64,000 bases of DNA from Amycolatopsis nivea (GTDB lineage: Bacteria; Actinomycetota; Actinomycetes; Mycobacteriales; Pseudonocardiaceae), in assembly GCF_004522235.1 (NCBI RefSeq), contig NZ_SDLT01000006.1, positions 124,001-188,000 of the forward strand, read 5' to 3'. This document shows, in pieces, positions 37,062-46,363 of the stretch. The notes beneath the pieces were generated by a model that did no database searches, was not told the origin of the DNA, and saw only the letters and a program-made list of their open reading frames with translations. A program made the translations under genes and the position numbers. Positions within the stretch are counted from its first letter, which is position 1. Each line of letters begins with the position of its first letter.

Positions 37062-37095
37062 AGGTGACCGCCGAGGTCGCCCCGGCGGTCACCTT
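37061..37095 (+). terminator. Hairpin directly after the ABC permease
   Basis: Perfect 12-bp arms AAGGTGACCGCC (37061-37072) and complement (37084-37095), 11-base loop. The left arm begins at the last base of the permease stop codon. Likely terminator of the transporter operon, without a T-run as usual in high-GC actinomycetes. Confidence 0.75.
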
Positions 37096-37104
37096 GCCCC
37101 TCCG

Positions 37105-37145
37105 GCTGACCGTCGAGTGCGGAACTTCCGCACTCGACGGTCAGC
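37105..37145 (-). terminator. Hairpin at the 3' end of uppS
   Basis: Perfect 19-bp arms (37105-37123 and 37127-37145), 3-base loop. The right arm covers the uppS stop codon at 37141-37143. With the preceding hairpin it isolates the convergent permease and uppS transcripts. The stem could act in both directions. Confidence 0.75.
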
Positions 37146-37968
37146 GGCCGTAACGACGGTTCCGCCGCGCGTAACTGCGGAGGGCCCGGAGGAAGTCGAC
37201 CTCGCGGAAGGCGGGCCAGAAGGTGTCGCAGAAGTACAGTTCGGAGTAGGCGCTCTGCCAGACCAGGAAGTTGGACAGCCGTTGTTCCCCGCTGGTGCGG
37301 ATGACCAGGTCGGGGTCGGGTTGCCCGGCGGTGTAGAGATGCCGGGACACGTCTTCCATGGTGATGGTGTCGGCGAGTTCGTTCAGGGTCCCGGCAGCGG
37401 CGTGTTCGGTCAGCAGGGCACGCAGCGCGTCGACGACCTCCTGGCGGCCGCCGTAGCCGATGGCCAGCGTGATGTGGTGGCCGGTGTCGCAGTCGCGGGT
37501 GACCTCGACAGCGTTCTTCAGCGCATGCGCGGTGGTGTCCGGCAGGGCGTCGAGAAGACCCGCGACGTGCACCTGCCACCCCGCGTCGGGCTGGGCGAGC
37601 TTGTCGGTGATGACCTGCTCGATCAGGTGCATCAGGTACGACACCTCGGCGTCGTCGCGGCGGGCGAGGTTCTCGGTCGAGCAGAGGTAGATCGTCACGT
37701 GTTTGACGCCCGCGCGCTCGCACCAGGACAGCACGGTCTCGACGTGTTCGGCCCCGCGCTTGTGCCCCATGCTGAGGTCGGCCATGCCCATCTGCCGAGC
37801 CCAGCGCCGGTTGCCGTCCATGATGATCCCGATGTGCCCCGGCAATTCGGCGCCCACGAGCTGTTTCCGCAGCCGGTGCGTGTAAATCCCGTAGATGATT
37901 CGCTGGACCGGACCAGGCAGCACGATGCGCACTCCGTTCGCCGTTGTTTCGCGCGGGTTTGCGCCCAT
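37141..37968 (-). CDS. uppS: Isoprenyl (undecaprenyl/polyprenyl) diphosphate synthase
   Basis: A 275-residue cis-prenyltransferase that elongates farnesyl or geranyl diphosphate with isopentenyl diphosphate to make cell-wall carrier lipid precursors. Motifs: HIGIIMDGNRRWAR with the catalytic Asp, the IYLCSTENLAR block, and the C-terminal DPDLVIRTSGEQRLSNFLVWQSAYSELYF. I prefer the ATG at 37968, giving the usual family length, over upstream starts. Actinomycetes often have two such enzymes (Z-FPP synthase and decaprenyl-PP synthase), and the sequence alone does not decide which this is. It marks the start of ordinary chromosome. Confidence 0.93.
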   Translation of the reverse strand: MGANPRETTANGVRIVLPGPVQRIIYGIYTHRLRKQLVGAELPGHIGIIMDGNRRWARQMGMADLSMGHKRGAEHVETVLSWCERAGVKHVTIYLCSTENLARRDDAEVSYLMHLIEQVITDKLAQPDAGWQVHVAGLLDALPDTTAHALKNAVEVTRDCDTGHHITLAIGYGGRQEVVDALRALLTEHAAAGTLNELADTITMEDVSRHLYTAGQPDPDLVIRTSGEQRLSNFLVWQSAYSELYFCDTFWPAFREVDFLRALRSYARRNRRYGR

Positions 37969-38252
37969 CGTAGCCAACCCCGTTTCCCTTCCGCGGACAC
38001 GGTTCCCCGCAGCGGAAACGATGTCAGAATTGTCGGCGTAGGTCGGTTTTCGACTGTCTGGCAGGCCCGTTCTCCACAAAATTCTCAGGAAATGTTCGAA
38101 CGACATCCAGAGGCTTCGGGGAAATGTCGCTGTCACCGCCCATCGCGATCGGCAGCGTCCGGGAGTCGCGTTACTGCCTGGCGCGCAACGACCGCGAGCG
38201 CGTAGGTTCTCGGCTGGAAGGCATGCGTCGCCGGGCTAGGAGGAGGAAGTCG

Positions 38253-38540
38253 TTGGACCTCACGGAGCGGCTGGCAGTAGTCACAACGCTTTTCGAGGCC
38301 CACAGAAAGGCGCCATTCCCGGCAGGCTTCGACCTGGCGATGCTTGACGCGGACCTAGCCGGTTGTGTCTCCACATGGTTAGTGCAACAAGGTCGCCTGG
38401 ACGACCGGAGATGGAACATCCTCGCCGAATGCGAACAGGACCTCATTCGGGCCATCCCCGAATCGGCCGCCGACAGTCGCGTGTACTGCCAAAGACTTCT
38501 GGACATGGCGATATTGGTACTCGAGGCGGATTCCCCGTAG
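38253..38540 (+). CDS. Small conserved-looking hypothetical protein, 95 aa
   Basis: Not recognised. An acidic, helical protein (LTERLAVVTTLFEAHRKAPFPAGFDLAMLDADLAG and on) without membrane segment or signal. It starts at a TTG with a very good AGGAGGAAG ribosome site, and its codon use matches real genes in the window. It stands alone between uppS (divergent) and kamA (convergent). Small hypothetical proteins of this size are frequent in actinomycete genomes; no function is proposed. Confidence 0.65.
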   Translation: MDLTERLAVVTTLFEAHRKAPFPAGFDLAMLDADLAGCVSTWLVQQGRLDDRRWNILAECEQDLIRAIPESAADSRVYCQRLLDMAILVLEADSP

Positions 38541-38884
38541 CGGCAGCGCTAGCCGACCTGCTGTCCGGCCCCGACTCGGGCGGCCACATCGCGGCATTCC
38601 CACTGGTGCCTGGCAGCGGCGGTGTCTTGGCCGGCGGTAGTTCAGTCCTCGGTGAGGTCTTCGGAGGGCCAGCGGGTGAGGAACGCGCCGAGAGCGTCGT
38701 CGATGAGCTTGCCTTGTTCCGTTCCGCGCTGGGCGGCAAATAGGCACTCGGACGCACTGACGGCAACTTTGGCAGGTGCCTGGCCAGCGGATATACCGCT
38801 GGCCAGGCACCTCTTCGGGGTCTTCATCCCCGGTGCCGTCCGCCTATGGCAGGGCGCGGGTCCCGTGACGGCAAGCGCCCAGGA
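38541..38884. other. Intergenic region with a terminator, no gene seen
   Basis: About 340 bases between convergent genes. Apart from the strong hairpin at 38774-38812 I see nothing supportable; a short frame here lacks a ribosome site. Confidence 0.5.
38774..38812. terminator. Strong hairpin between the small hypothetical gene and kamA
   Basis: Perfect 17-bp arms (38774-38790, 38796-38812) around an ATATA loop. Placed between convergent genes, it probably terminates both transcripts. Confidence 0.8.
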
Positions 38885-40276
38885 TCAGCGACCCTTCTCG
38901 TCAGCCCACCACTTCTGCCCAGCCTCAGGCAGCGTCTGGATCGGGTCGTAATACGGGTACTTCCGCTGCAACGCCTCCGGGTCCTCGTGCTCGATCCCGG
39001 TCCGGTAGTTCTTCGTCCAGTACGAAATCCCGAGATCCCGGTCGTACTCCGCCAGCTGGTGCACCCACCGCTTCCCAACATAGGGCACATCGCACACAAT
39101 CCGCGGCGTGGCATACCCCGGCAGATACCCCATGATCGAATGCTGCAATTCCTGCGCTTCCCAAACGGCAACCCGCCAGTGCTCAGCATTCGGAATCATG
39201 TCGCACATATAAAAATAGTAAGGCAGGATATTAGCCTCACCCTGCAAAGCGAAGCAAAGATCCAAAAGCGCAGCCGGAGTCGCATTGACCCCGCGCATCA
39301 ACACGCCCTGGTTCCGCACATCCCGCACCCCGACCTGCAGCGCCGTCCGCGCGGCCTCCGCCACCAGCGGCGTCACCGACTGCGCGTGGTTCACGTGCGT
39401 GTGGATAGCCAGGTTCACCCCGCGTGCCTGCGCCGTCAGGGCGACCCGCTGCAGGCCCTCGGTTACCTTGGGCTGCAGCCAGTGCTGCGGGAGCGCCGCG
39501 AGGGCCTTCGTCGCCAGGCGGATGTCACGCACCGTCTCGATGTCCATCAGGCGCATCAGGAACGACTCCAACTGCGGCCACGGCACGTTCGCCACGTCGC
39601 CGCCCGACACCACCACGTCCCGGACGCCGGGGGTGCGCTTGAGGTAGTCGATCATGGCGTCCTGGCGGTCCACCGGCTTGAGCGCGAGCTTGTGCTTCTC
39701 CACCTGCTCGGTCGAGTTGCCGACGAGGTCCATCCGGGTGCAGTGGCCGCAGTACTGCGGGCAGGTCGAGATCATCTCGGCCAGCACCTTCGTCGGGTAG
39801 CGGTGGGTGAGCCCCTCGACCACCCACATCTCGGCCTCGTGCAGGGAGTCCCGTTCGGCGTGCGGGTGGCTGGGCCACGCCGGGTGCCGGTCGCTGCGCA
39901 CGGGAAGCATGTAACGGCGGATCGGGTCGGCGTAGAACGCCTCGGTGACCTTCGCCGGGTCGGTGCCCGCGTGCGGGGCCATCGTGTTGATCATCTGCGG
40001 CGGCAGCAGCATCGACATCGTGGCCATCTCGCGCTGGTCGGCGACCAGGTCCTCGTAGAACCGGTCCTCCAGCAGATCGCCCATGAGGGCCCGCAGCTGC
40101 TTGACGTTGCGCACGCAGTGCACGCGCTGCCACTGGGCGTCCCGCCACTCTGCTTCGGTCACGTCGTGCCAGCCGGGGAAGCGGCGCCAGTCGGGTTCGG
40201 CCAACTCGGCGCGGACGTACTCGTACGGCTGGTCGAAGGCGGCGGCAGTCGGCACAGGTTCCTGGATCGCAGTCAT
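38885..40276 (-). CDS. kamA: Lysine 2,3-aminomutase (radical SAM)
   Basis: A 463-residue radical-SAM, PLP-dependent aminomutase that interconverts alpha-lysine and beta-lysine. The iron-sulfur motif CPQYCGHC (CxxxCxxC) follows AEMISTCP, with DVVVSGGDVANVPW and the PLP-lysine region near QGVLMRGVN also present. The N-terminal helical part and the C-terminal YHLL-less extension match KamA family length. In actinomycetes it may serve lysine catabolism or supply beta-lysine. It stands alone, with no other lysine-degradation gene adjacent. ATG at 40276. Confidence 0.9.
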   Translation of the reverse strand: MTAIQEPVPTAAAFDQPYEYVRAELAEPDWRRFPGWHDVTEAEWRDAQWQRVHCVRNVKQLRALMGDLLEDRFYEDLVADQREMATMSMLLPPQMINTMAPHAGTDPAKVTEAFYADPIRRYMLPVRSDRHPAWPSHPHAERDSLHEAEMWVVEGLTHRYPTKVLAEMISTCPQYCGHCTRMDLVGNSTEQVEKHKLALKPVDRQDAMIDYLKRTPGVRDVVVSGGDVANVPWPQLESFLMRLMDIETVRDIRLATKALAALPQHWLQPKVTEGLQRVALTAQARGVNLAIHTHVNHAQSVTPLVAEAARTALQVGVRDVRNQGVLMRGVNATPAALLDLCFALQGEANILPYYFYMCDMIPNAEHWRVAVWEAQELQHSIMGYLPGYATPRIVCDVPYVGKRWVHQLAEYDRDLGISYWTKNYRTGIEHEDPEALQRKYPYYDPIQTLPEAGQKWWADEKGR

Positions 40277-40397
40277 CTGTACTCCTAGTCGTCGGGAACG
40301 CGTGAAAATATCCTGCCATAACGTTAGTCGACCGTAAATCTTTCTGCACGCTGACCCGGTCTGCCCTGCTCGGGGGACCAGGCGGGAGACTCGGGGA

Positions 40398-41999
40398 GTG
40401 AACGACAGCACCACGCTCCTGCTCGGCGGCCGCGTCTACACCCCGTCCTCGCCCGACGCGACCGCGATGGCGGTTTCCGGCGGCACCGTGGTGTGGGTCG
40501 GCCAGGACGCGCCTGCCCGCGCGCTGCACCCGGACGCCGAGGTCGTCGACCTGGGCGGGGCGTTCGTCGCGCCGGCGTTCGTGGACGCGCACGTACACGC
40601 CACCTCGACGGGCCTGCACTTGACCGGTCTCGACCTGACCGCCGTCCGCAGCTCCGCCGAACTCCTCGCCGCGGTGCGCGACGCCGTCGTTCCCGGGCAG
40701 GTCCTGCTCGCGCACGGCTGGGACGAATCGACCTGGACCGAGCAGCGGCTGCCGAGCCGCGCCGAACTGGACGACGCCGCCGGGGACACGCCCGTCTACC
40801 TGAGCCGGGTCGACGTCCACTCCGCGCTGGTCTCGAGCGCGCTCGCGAAACTCGCGCCGGGCGTCGAGTCCAAGGCGGGATGGTCCGCCGACGGCCCGCT
40901 CACCCGCGACGCCCACCACCTCGTCCGCGGAGCCGCCCGAGACGCGATCACCCGAGCACAGCGGCAGGCGGCCCAGCGCGCGTTCCTGACGACGGCCGCC
41001 GCGCGCGGGATCGTCTCGGTGCACGAATGCGCGGGCCCGGACATCTCCGGCGAGGAGGACTTCGCCGACCTCCTCGCGCTGGCCGGCCCGACACTGCCCG
41101 AGGTCGTCGGGTACTGGGGCCAGCTGAACGGCCTCGACACCGCCCGCCGCCTCGGCGCGCACGGCGTCGCCGGAGACCTTTTCGTGGACGGCGCGCTCGG
41201 CTCCCGCACCGCGGCCCTCACCGCGCCCTACTCCGACGAGCCCGGCACCTCCGGCTCCCTCTACGCCGACGCCGCGGTCATCGCCGACCATCTCGTGGCC
41301 TGCACCGAAGCCGGGCTGCAGGCGGGCTTCCACGTCATCGGCGACGCCGCCGTCGGCGAGGTGGTCGAGGGATTCCGACTCGCCGAGAAGCAGGTCGGCC
41401 AGCGTCCCCTCGCCGCGCGGCACCACCGGGTCGAGCACCTGGAGATGGTCACCGCGGAGCAGGCGCGCGCGCTCGCCGGCTGGGGCGTCGTCGCGTCCGT
41501 GCAGCCGCTGTTCGACGAAGCCTGGGGCGGCACGTCCGGCATGTACTCCGAACGGCTCGGCGACCGGGCCGCAGCGCTGAACCCGTTCGCCCAGCTCGCC
41601 GCCGAGGGAGTCGTGCTCGCCTTCGGCAGCGACGCCCCGGTGTGCGCGGTCGACCCGTGGGCTTCCGTACGCGCGGCCGTGCACCACCACACGCCCGAAG
41701 CGCGCCTGTCCGCCCGCGCCGCGTTCACCGCCCACACGCGCGCCGGACACCGCGCGGCGGGCGTCAACGACGGCGTGACCGGCAGCCTCGTCCCGGGCGC
41801 GCCCGCGCACTACGCGATCTGGGACGCGGCCGACCTCGTCGTCGCCACCGCCGACAGCCGCGTGCAGCGCTGGTCCACCGATCCGCGTTCGGGCGTGCCG
41901 CCGCTGCCGAGACTGGAGCCGGGCACTGCGCTGCCGCGCTGCCTGCGCACGGTCCGCGGCGGCACAGTCATCTACGACGAGTTCACACCGGCCGCTTAG
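40398..41999 (+). CDS. Amidohydrolase family 3 protein (YtcJ-like)
   Basis: A 533-residue metal-dependent hydrolase with a composite N-terminal/C-terminal beta sandwich (LLLGGRVYTPSSPDATAMAVSGGTVVWVGQDA). The barrel shows the metal His pair in FVDAHVHATSTG, the HHRVEHLEM metal His strand and FGSDAPVCAVDPW with the catalytic Asp. The YtcJ/AHD3 group hydrolyses N-acyl or exocyclic amide substrates, mostly unknown. GTG start directly after GGGGA. Divergent from kamA with 121 bases between; it reads toward lnt with a short gap. Confidence 0.88.
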   Translation: MNDSTTLLLGGRVYTPSSPDATAMAVSGGTVVWVGQDAPARALHPDAEVVDLGGAFVAPAFVDAHVHATSTGLHLTGLDLTAVRSSAELLAAVRDAVVPGQVLLAHGWDESTWTEQRLPSRAELDDAAGDTPVYLSRVDVHSALVSSALAKLAPGVESKAGWSADGPLTRDAHHLVRGAARDAITRAQRQAAQRAFLTTAAARGIVSVHECAGPDISGEEDFADLLALAGPTLPEVVGYWGQLNGLDTARRLGAHGVAGDLFVDGALGSRTAALTAPYSDEPGTSGSLYADAAVIADHLVACTEAGLQAGFHVIGDAAVGEVVEGFRLAEKQVGQRPLAARHHRVEHLEMVTAEQARALAGWGVVASVQPLFDEAWGGTSGMYSERLGDRAAALNPFAQLAAEGVVLAFGSDAPVCAVDPWASVRAAVHHHTPEARLSARAAFTAHTRAGHRAAGVNDGVTGSLVPGAPAHYAIWDAADLVVATADSRVQRWSTDPRSGVPPLPRLEPGTALPRCLRTVRGGTVIYDEFTPAA

Positions 42000-42009
42000 A
42001 GTTCCGGGT

Positions 42010-43638
42010 GTGGCAGTGAGCGTGGCGGACGCCGATTCGGGCGTTCCGCACAAGACCAAGCGAAAGCGGGCGTGGAAGCCCTGGCTGGCGCGCGTCGCGG
42101 CGACGGCGGCGACGGGCTACGGCTACTACCTCAGCTTCGCGCCGCGCCCGCTGTGGTGGCTGGCCCCGATCGCGTTCGCCGCGTTCGCGCTGCTCCTTCG
42201 CGGACGGTCGTTCCGCGGCGCGTTCGGGTACGGCTTCGTGTTCGGCATGGCGTTCTTCGTGCCGCTGCTGGTGTGGCTGCAGGACTTCCTCGGCCGCGAC
42301 TTCGGGCCGCTGCCGTGGCTGGCGCTGTCGTTCGCGCTGTCGCTCTACTTCGGACTCGCCGGATGGCTGATCCGGGTCGTGGCGCGGCTGCCGCTGGCGC
42401 CGCTGTGGGGCGCGCTGGTGTTCGTCGCGCTGGAGACGCCGCGCACGTGGTTCCCGTTCGGCGGGTTCCCGTGGGGCCGCGTCGCGTTCAGCCAGCCCGA
42501 GGGCGCGTTCCTGTCGCTCGCGTCGGTCGGCGGCGCGCCGCTGGTCGGTTTCGCCGTCGTGCTCACCGGTTTCGGTCTCGCCGCGGTGCTCGGCAGGCTC
42601 TGGCGCACGCGCAAAGCCTGGGACCGCGCACTGGTCTGGCCCGCCGTGTTCACCGTGCTTCCCGCCGCGGCCGGGCTCGCGGTGTGGCCGACGATCGGCA
42701 CCGAGGCGCAGGACGGTTCGCTCACCGTCGGCTCCGTGCAGGGCAACGCGCCGGACATCGGCCTGGCTCTGCAGGGCCAGCGCGGGGTGCTGCGCGCCAA
42801 CGCCCTCGCCGAGAGTGCCCGGCTGCTGCAGAAAGTCCAATCAGGACAGGCGCCGAAGCCGGATCTGCTGCTGTGGCCGGAAACCTCGACCCCGCTCGAC
42901 GGCGACGACCCGGGCGTCGACCAGGTGGTGTCGGCGTTCGGAGCCCCGGCGATCATCGGCGCGCTCGTGCGCACCCCGGACGGGGCGGCGGAGAACTCCG
43001 CGGTCGTCTGGGACCCGAACACCGGGCCGGGCCAGCGGTACGTCAAGCAGGATCTGGTGCCCTTCGGCGAGTACGTGCCCGCGCGCGCCGTCGCGCGGCT
43101 GGTGACGCCGTTCATCGACGACACCCGCGACATGCGTCCCGGCGACGGCTCCAACGCCGCCCTGTCGGTCGCGGGCACCAAGATCGGCGTGTTCATCTGC
43201 TACGAATCGGCCTTCGACGGCCCCGCCCGCGACGCGACCGACGCGGGCGGCGAACTGCTCGTCGTGCCGACCAACAACGCGTGGTACGGGCCGGGGGAGA
43301 TGAGCTACCAGCAGCTGGCGATGGCGCGGCTGCGCGCAGTCGAGCACGGGCGCGCGGTGGTGGTGTCGGCCGTGTCCGGGGTGAGCGCGCTGGTCGCCCC
43401 GGACGGGACGATCACCAGCTCGACCGGGCTTTTCACGGCGGATGCCCTGGTCGGGCGCGTGCCGCTGCGCACGCAGACTACGCTGTCGGATCGAATCGGT
43501 GCGTGGACGGAGTACGGACTGCTGGCGTTGGCGATCGCGGGTGTCGCCGGCGGGTTCGTGCTCCGTTTTCGCACCCGGCGCGGCGAAGCAGCGACGGCCG
43601 CGAAGACGGGGACCACAGCAGGGGAAGCGGCGGGCTGA
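42010..43638 (+). CDS. lnt: Apolipoprotein N-acyltransferase
   Basis: A 542-residue membrane enzyme that N-acylates the N-terminal Cys of lipoproteins. About six to seven N-terminal helices (30-205) precede a nitrilase-like extracytoplasmic domain. The nitrilase triad is visible: Glu in [10 protein letters not shown], Lys in [14 protein letters not shown], Cys in [11 protein letters not shown] final helix lies near 505-525. It is followed 23 bases later by a dolichol-phosphate-mannose-synthase-like gene; in mycobacteria the two are fused or paired as Ppm1. Start: GTG. Confidence 0.93.
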   Translation: MAVSVADADSGVPHKTKRKRAWKPWLARVAATAATGYGYYLSFAPRPLWWLAPIAFAAFALLLRGRSFRGAFGYGFVFGMAFFVPLLVWLQDFLGRDFGPLPWLALSFALSLYFGLAGWLIRVVARLPLAPLWGALVFVALETPRTWFPFGGFPWGRVAFSQPEGAFLSLASVGGAPLVGFAVVLTGFGLAAVLGRLWRTRKAWDRALVWPAVFTVLPAAAGLAVWPTIGTEAQDGSLTVGSVQGNAPDIGLALQGQRGVLRANALAESARLLQKVQSGQAPKPDLLLWPETSTPLDGDDPGVDQVVSAFGAPAIIGALVRTPDGAAENSAVVWDPNTGPGQRYVKQDLVPFGEYVPARAVARLVTPFIDDTRDMRPGDGSNAALSVAGTKIGVFICYESAFDGPARDATDAGGELLVVPTNNAWYGPGEMSYQQLAMARLRAVEHGRAVVVSAVSGVSALVAPDGTITSSTGLFTADALVGRVPLRTQTTLSDRIGAWTEYGLLALAIAGVAGGFVLRFRTRRGEAATAAKTGTTAGEAAG

Positions 43639-43661
43639 CTCGCCGGATGCGGAGGAGACGG

Positions 43662-44429
43662 ATGGCGCAGGCGCCGCGGGGGGCCGAAACGATCGAACCG
43701 GTGCTGGTGGTGATCCCGACCTACAACGAGCGGGACAACCTCGGCCCGGTGCTGGACCGGCTCCACAAGGCACTCCCGGACGTCGACGTGCTCGTCGTCG
43801 ACGACGGCAGCCCGGACGGCACCGGCGAGCTGGCCGACGAGCGCGCGGCCGCGGACAAGCGGGTGCACGTGCTGCACCGCACCGCGAAGGAAGGCCTCGG
43901 CAAGGCCTACATCGCCGGGTTCCATTGGGGGATGGAGCGCGGCTACGCGACGTTCGTGGAGATGGACGCCGACGGCTCGCACGCGCCGGAGGACCTGCCG
44001 CGGCTTCTGGACGCGGTCGGCGACGCGGACCTGTCGATCGGGTCGCGGTACGTGCCCGGCGGCAGCACGGTGAACTGGCCGCTGCGCCGGACGCTGCTCT
44101 CGCGCGGGGCGAACCTGTACTCGCGGATCGCGCTGGGGATCAAGGTCGCGGACATGACCGCCGGGTTCCGCGCGTACCGGCGCCCGGTGCTGGAGAAGCT
44201 GGCGCTGAACGAGGTCGCCTCGCACGGCTACTGCTTCCAGATCGACCTCACGCGCCGCACCGCGGACGCCGGGTTCGACATCGTCGAGGTGCCGATCACC
44301 TTCACCGACCGGGAGATCGGCGTATCGAAGATGAGCGGCGGCATCATGTCCGAGGCGTTCTTCCGGGTCGCCGAGTGGGGCGTGCAGCGCCGCCTGGCCC
44401 AGCTGAAGAAGCTGCTGGGCCGGGGCTGA
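43662..44429 (+). CDS. Polyprenol-phosphate mannose synthase (GT2, Ppm1-like)
   Basis: A 255-residue family 2 glycosyltransferase with the entry [12 protein letters not shown], the metal motif [16 protein letters not shown] (DAD) and [29 protein letters not shown]. It transfers mannose from GDP-mannose to polyprenyl phosphate, the donor for lipoglycan and glycoprotein mannosylation outside the membrane. It has no C-terminal membrane helices, so it is the soluble actinobacterial type. ATG at 43662 after GGAGGAGA. Coupling to lnt supports a shared lipoprotein mannosylation and acylation role. Confidence 0.92.
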   Translation: MAQAPRGAETIEPVLVVIPTYNERDNLGPVLDRLHKALPDVDVLVVDDGSPDGTGELADERAAADKRVHVLHRTAKEGLGKAYIAGFHWGMERGYATFVEMDADGSHAPEDLPRLLDAVGDADLSIGSRYVPGGSTVNWPLRRTLLSRGANLYSRIALGIKVADMTAGFRAYRRPVLEKLALNEVASHGYCFQIDLTRRTADAGFDIVEVPITFTDREIGVSKMSGGIMSEAFFRVAEWGVQRRLAQLKKLLGRG

Positions 44430-44436
44430 GCGGCGG

Positions 44437-45519
44437 CTACTTCAGGACGCGGTAGGTGAGGTGCTCGGCGCCCGGCGTCGACACCGCACCGAGCGGCTCC
44501 AGCCGCACCGGGCCGGGATTTCCCTGGGGGAACAACGGGGTTCCGCCGCCGAGGACGATCGGCGCGAGGTGGATCCGCAGCACGTCCGCCAGCCCGGCGT
44601 ACAGGACCTGCGACGCGATCGACCCGCCGCCCATCACGACGACGTCCTTGTCGCCCGAGGCCGCGCGCGCCTGCTCGACCGCCTGCTCGACGCCGTCGGT
44701 GACGAACCGGAACCGCTCGCCGAGGCGCACCTCGCGGGGCCGTGCGTGGGTCACGACGAAGACCGGCGGGGCGACGGTCTGGTCTTCGTCGTAGCCGTAG
44801 CCGATCTCGTCGTTCCAGCCCTGCGGCCCGTCGACGACGTCGAAGGTGCTGCGGCCCATCACCACGGCTCCGGTTTCGGTGAACGACCGGTGCAGGATCT
44901 CCGAATCGCGCGGCGTCGGCTCGGACACCCAGGCGTGCAGCGGTTCGCCGCCGACGCCGAGCCCGTGTTCGGGATCGGCTCCTGGCCCGGTGACGTAGCC
45001 GTCCAGCGACATCGAGATGTCCACGACCACCCGGCTCGTGCCTGGCTGCTCCGCGTCGCGCGCGAGTTCGCCGAGCCGGTCCATCGAATCGCGGATCCCG
45101 CGTTCCATCCCGCTCGCGACCATGGCGTCGCGGGCCTCGACGCTCGGGAACACCGACCGGGCTCGCAGCCGCGTCCGGCCGTCGAGTTCCTCGAAGATCA
45201 GGGTCTCCAGGCTGACCTGGCCGGGCGCGCCCTCGTACTCGAAAGTCTGCACTATCCGCTCGGCTCTCTCCACGGAATGGAAGACGCCGCGGAAGAGGTG
45301 CTCGCTGCCGTCGGTATCGACATGCGCGTAGCGGTACGCCCCGCCGGAATGCGGGTCGAACTCGAGGAGCCGCATCTCGACGTCGCGCGGACCGAGCCAG
45401 CGGGTGATCAGGTCGGGGTCGGTGTAGGCGCGGAAGAGCTGCGCGGGCGTCGCGTCGAACTCGCGGACGACCTCGACGAACGGGCTGCCGGGCTGGGCGG
45501 TGATGGTGGTCGGGTTCAT
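44437..45519 (-). CDS. Fusion: SRPBCC (AHSA1-like) domain plus RibD/DHFR-like reductase domain
   Basis: A 360-residue two-domain protein. Residues about 15-155 form an AHSA1/SRPBCC hydrophobic-ligand domain (VVREFDATPAQLFRAYTDPDLITRWLGP). Residues about 165-360 form a RibD C-terminal/dihydrofolate-reductase-like domain (VVVDISMSLDGYVTGPG and ... DVVVMGGGSIASQVLYAGLADVLRIHLAPIVLGGGTPLFP). Each half is normally a separate gene, often next to an ArsR regulator, as here. The ligand and substrate are unknown. The gene overlaps the ArsR stop by ATGA. Confidence 0.85.
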   Translation of the reverse strand: MNPTTITAQPGSPFVEVVREFDATPAQLFRAYTDPDLITRWLGPRDVEMRLLEFDPHSGGAYRYAHVDTDGSEHLFRGVFHSVERAERIVQTFEYEGAPGQVSLETLIFEELDGRTRLRARSVFPSVEARDAMVASGMERGIRDSMDRLGELARDAEQPGTSRVVVDISMSLDGYVTGPGADPEHGLGVGGEPLHAWVSEPTPRDSEILHRSFTETGAVVMGRSTFDVVDGPQGWNDEIGYGYDEDQTVAPPVFVVTHARPREVRLGERFRFVTDGVEQAVEQARAASGDKDVVVMGGGSIASQVLYAGLADVLRIHLAPIVLGGGTPLFPQGNPGPVRLEPLGAVSTPGAEHLTYRVLK

Positions 45520-45860
45520 CGGTCCTGCTCCTTGGTCTCTTCGAGAAGGCTGTCGAGGCGGCGGAACTCGCGTTCGCGGGTGAGCCGGTAGGTGTCGATC
45601 CAGCTGGTCAGCTCTTCGAGAGCGGCGGCGTTGAGGTGGCACGGGCGGCGCTGGCCGTCGCGGCTGCGCGTGATGAGCCCGGCCGCCTCCAGCACCTGGA
45701 CGTGCCGCGACACGGCTTGCTTCGTCACCGGGAACGGCTCGGCCAGCTCGTTCACCGTCGCTTCGCCGCGAGACAGCCGGGCGATCAACGCGCGCCGGAT
45801 GGGGTCGCCCAGCGCGGTGAAGGCCCGGTCCAGCCGGTCCTCGACGTTGTCAACGGACAT
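45516..45860 (-). CDS. ArsR-family winged-helix regulator
   Basis: A 114-residue transcription factor with the ArsR fold: ALGDPIRRALIARLSRGEATVNELAEPFPVTKQAVSRHVQVLEAAGLITRSRDGQRRP. No metal-binding Cys motif is present, so it belongs to the SRPBCC-linked, non-metal ArsR group. Start ATG at 45860. It is coupled to the downstream fusion gene, and a repeated TTGATAAAG word upstream of the start may be its own operator. Confidence 0.9.
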   Translation of the reverse strand: MSVDNVEDRLDRAFTALGDPIRRALIARLSRGEATVNELAEPFPVTKQAVSRHVQVLEAAGLITRSRDGQRRPCHLNAAALEELTSWIDTYRLTREREFRRLDSLLEETKEQDR

Positions 45861-45885
45861 CTTTATCAACCGACCTCTTTATCAA
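45861..45885 (-). promoter_or_regulatory. Direct repeat TTGATAAAG x2, possible ArsR operator
   Basis: On the minus strand TTGATAAAG occurs twice, 16 bases apart (45861-45869 and 45877-45885), directly before the ArsR start. The spacing near 1.5 helix turns and the location suggest an autoregulatory site. Confidence 0.4.
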
Positions 45886-46363
45886 GCAGTACGTTGACAA
45901 TAGTCCGTTGCGGCACCGGGTCAAGGGGTCTGGCGGTCCGTGCGGGACCTCTGTGGGAATCTGGTTCCGATGCCAAGGGGCTTAAGGCGACATTGCCGGG
46001 GGCAGCCGAGGCGCGGTGCCCGCATCGACGGGTTGGTCGGGGTCGGCGGTCGCCGGGAGCGGCAGCAGGACGCTCCCGAAAGTCCTTGACCGGACGCCAA
46101 GTCCCCATGCCGGGCAACGTCAGCCGCGTCGATTCGGCTGGCCGACCGTCCACAAGAGACACAACAGCCGTCGAAACGCCCGCTTTCCGGCTACATATCG
46201 GTTTCTCAAGGTACGTGAGGGCCTCCCTGAGGGAATCAGATTCCCTCAGGGAGGCCCTCACGTACCGCCAGACGCCCGCCAACACCCGCTGAGCACCTCC
46301 GAACTGGGCAGACCCGCCTCGGCTGCCCCGACGCAACGCAGCCTGAAGTTCCTGACAGGGGAT
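45886..46363. other. Intergenic region holding a long palindrome, no gene seen
   Basis: About 480 bases between ArsR and HxlR genes. The only structured element is the 28-bp inverted repeat at 46210-46266; frames here do not look coding. Confidence 0.5.
46210..46266. repeat. Perfect 28-bp inverted repeat
   Basis: Arms 46210-46237 and 46239-46266 are exact complements around a single A. The left arm begins GGTACGTGAGGGCCTCCCTG. It could act as a terminator for HxlR transcription, but its length and symmetry are those of dispersed palindromic repeats (REP/MITE-like). Confidence 0.75.
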
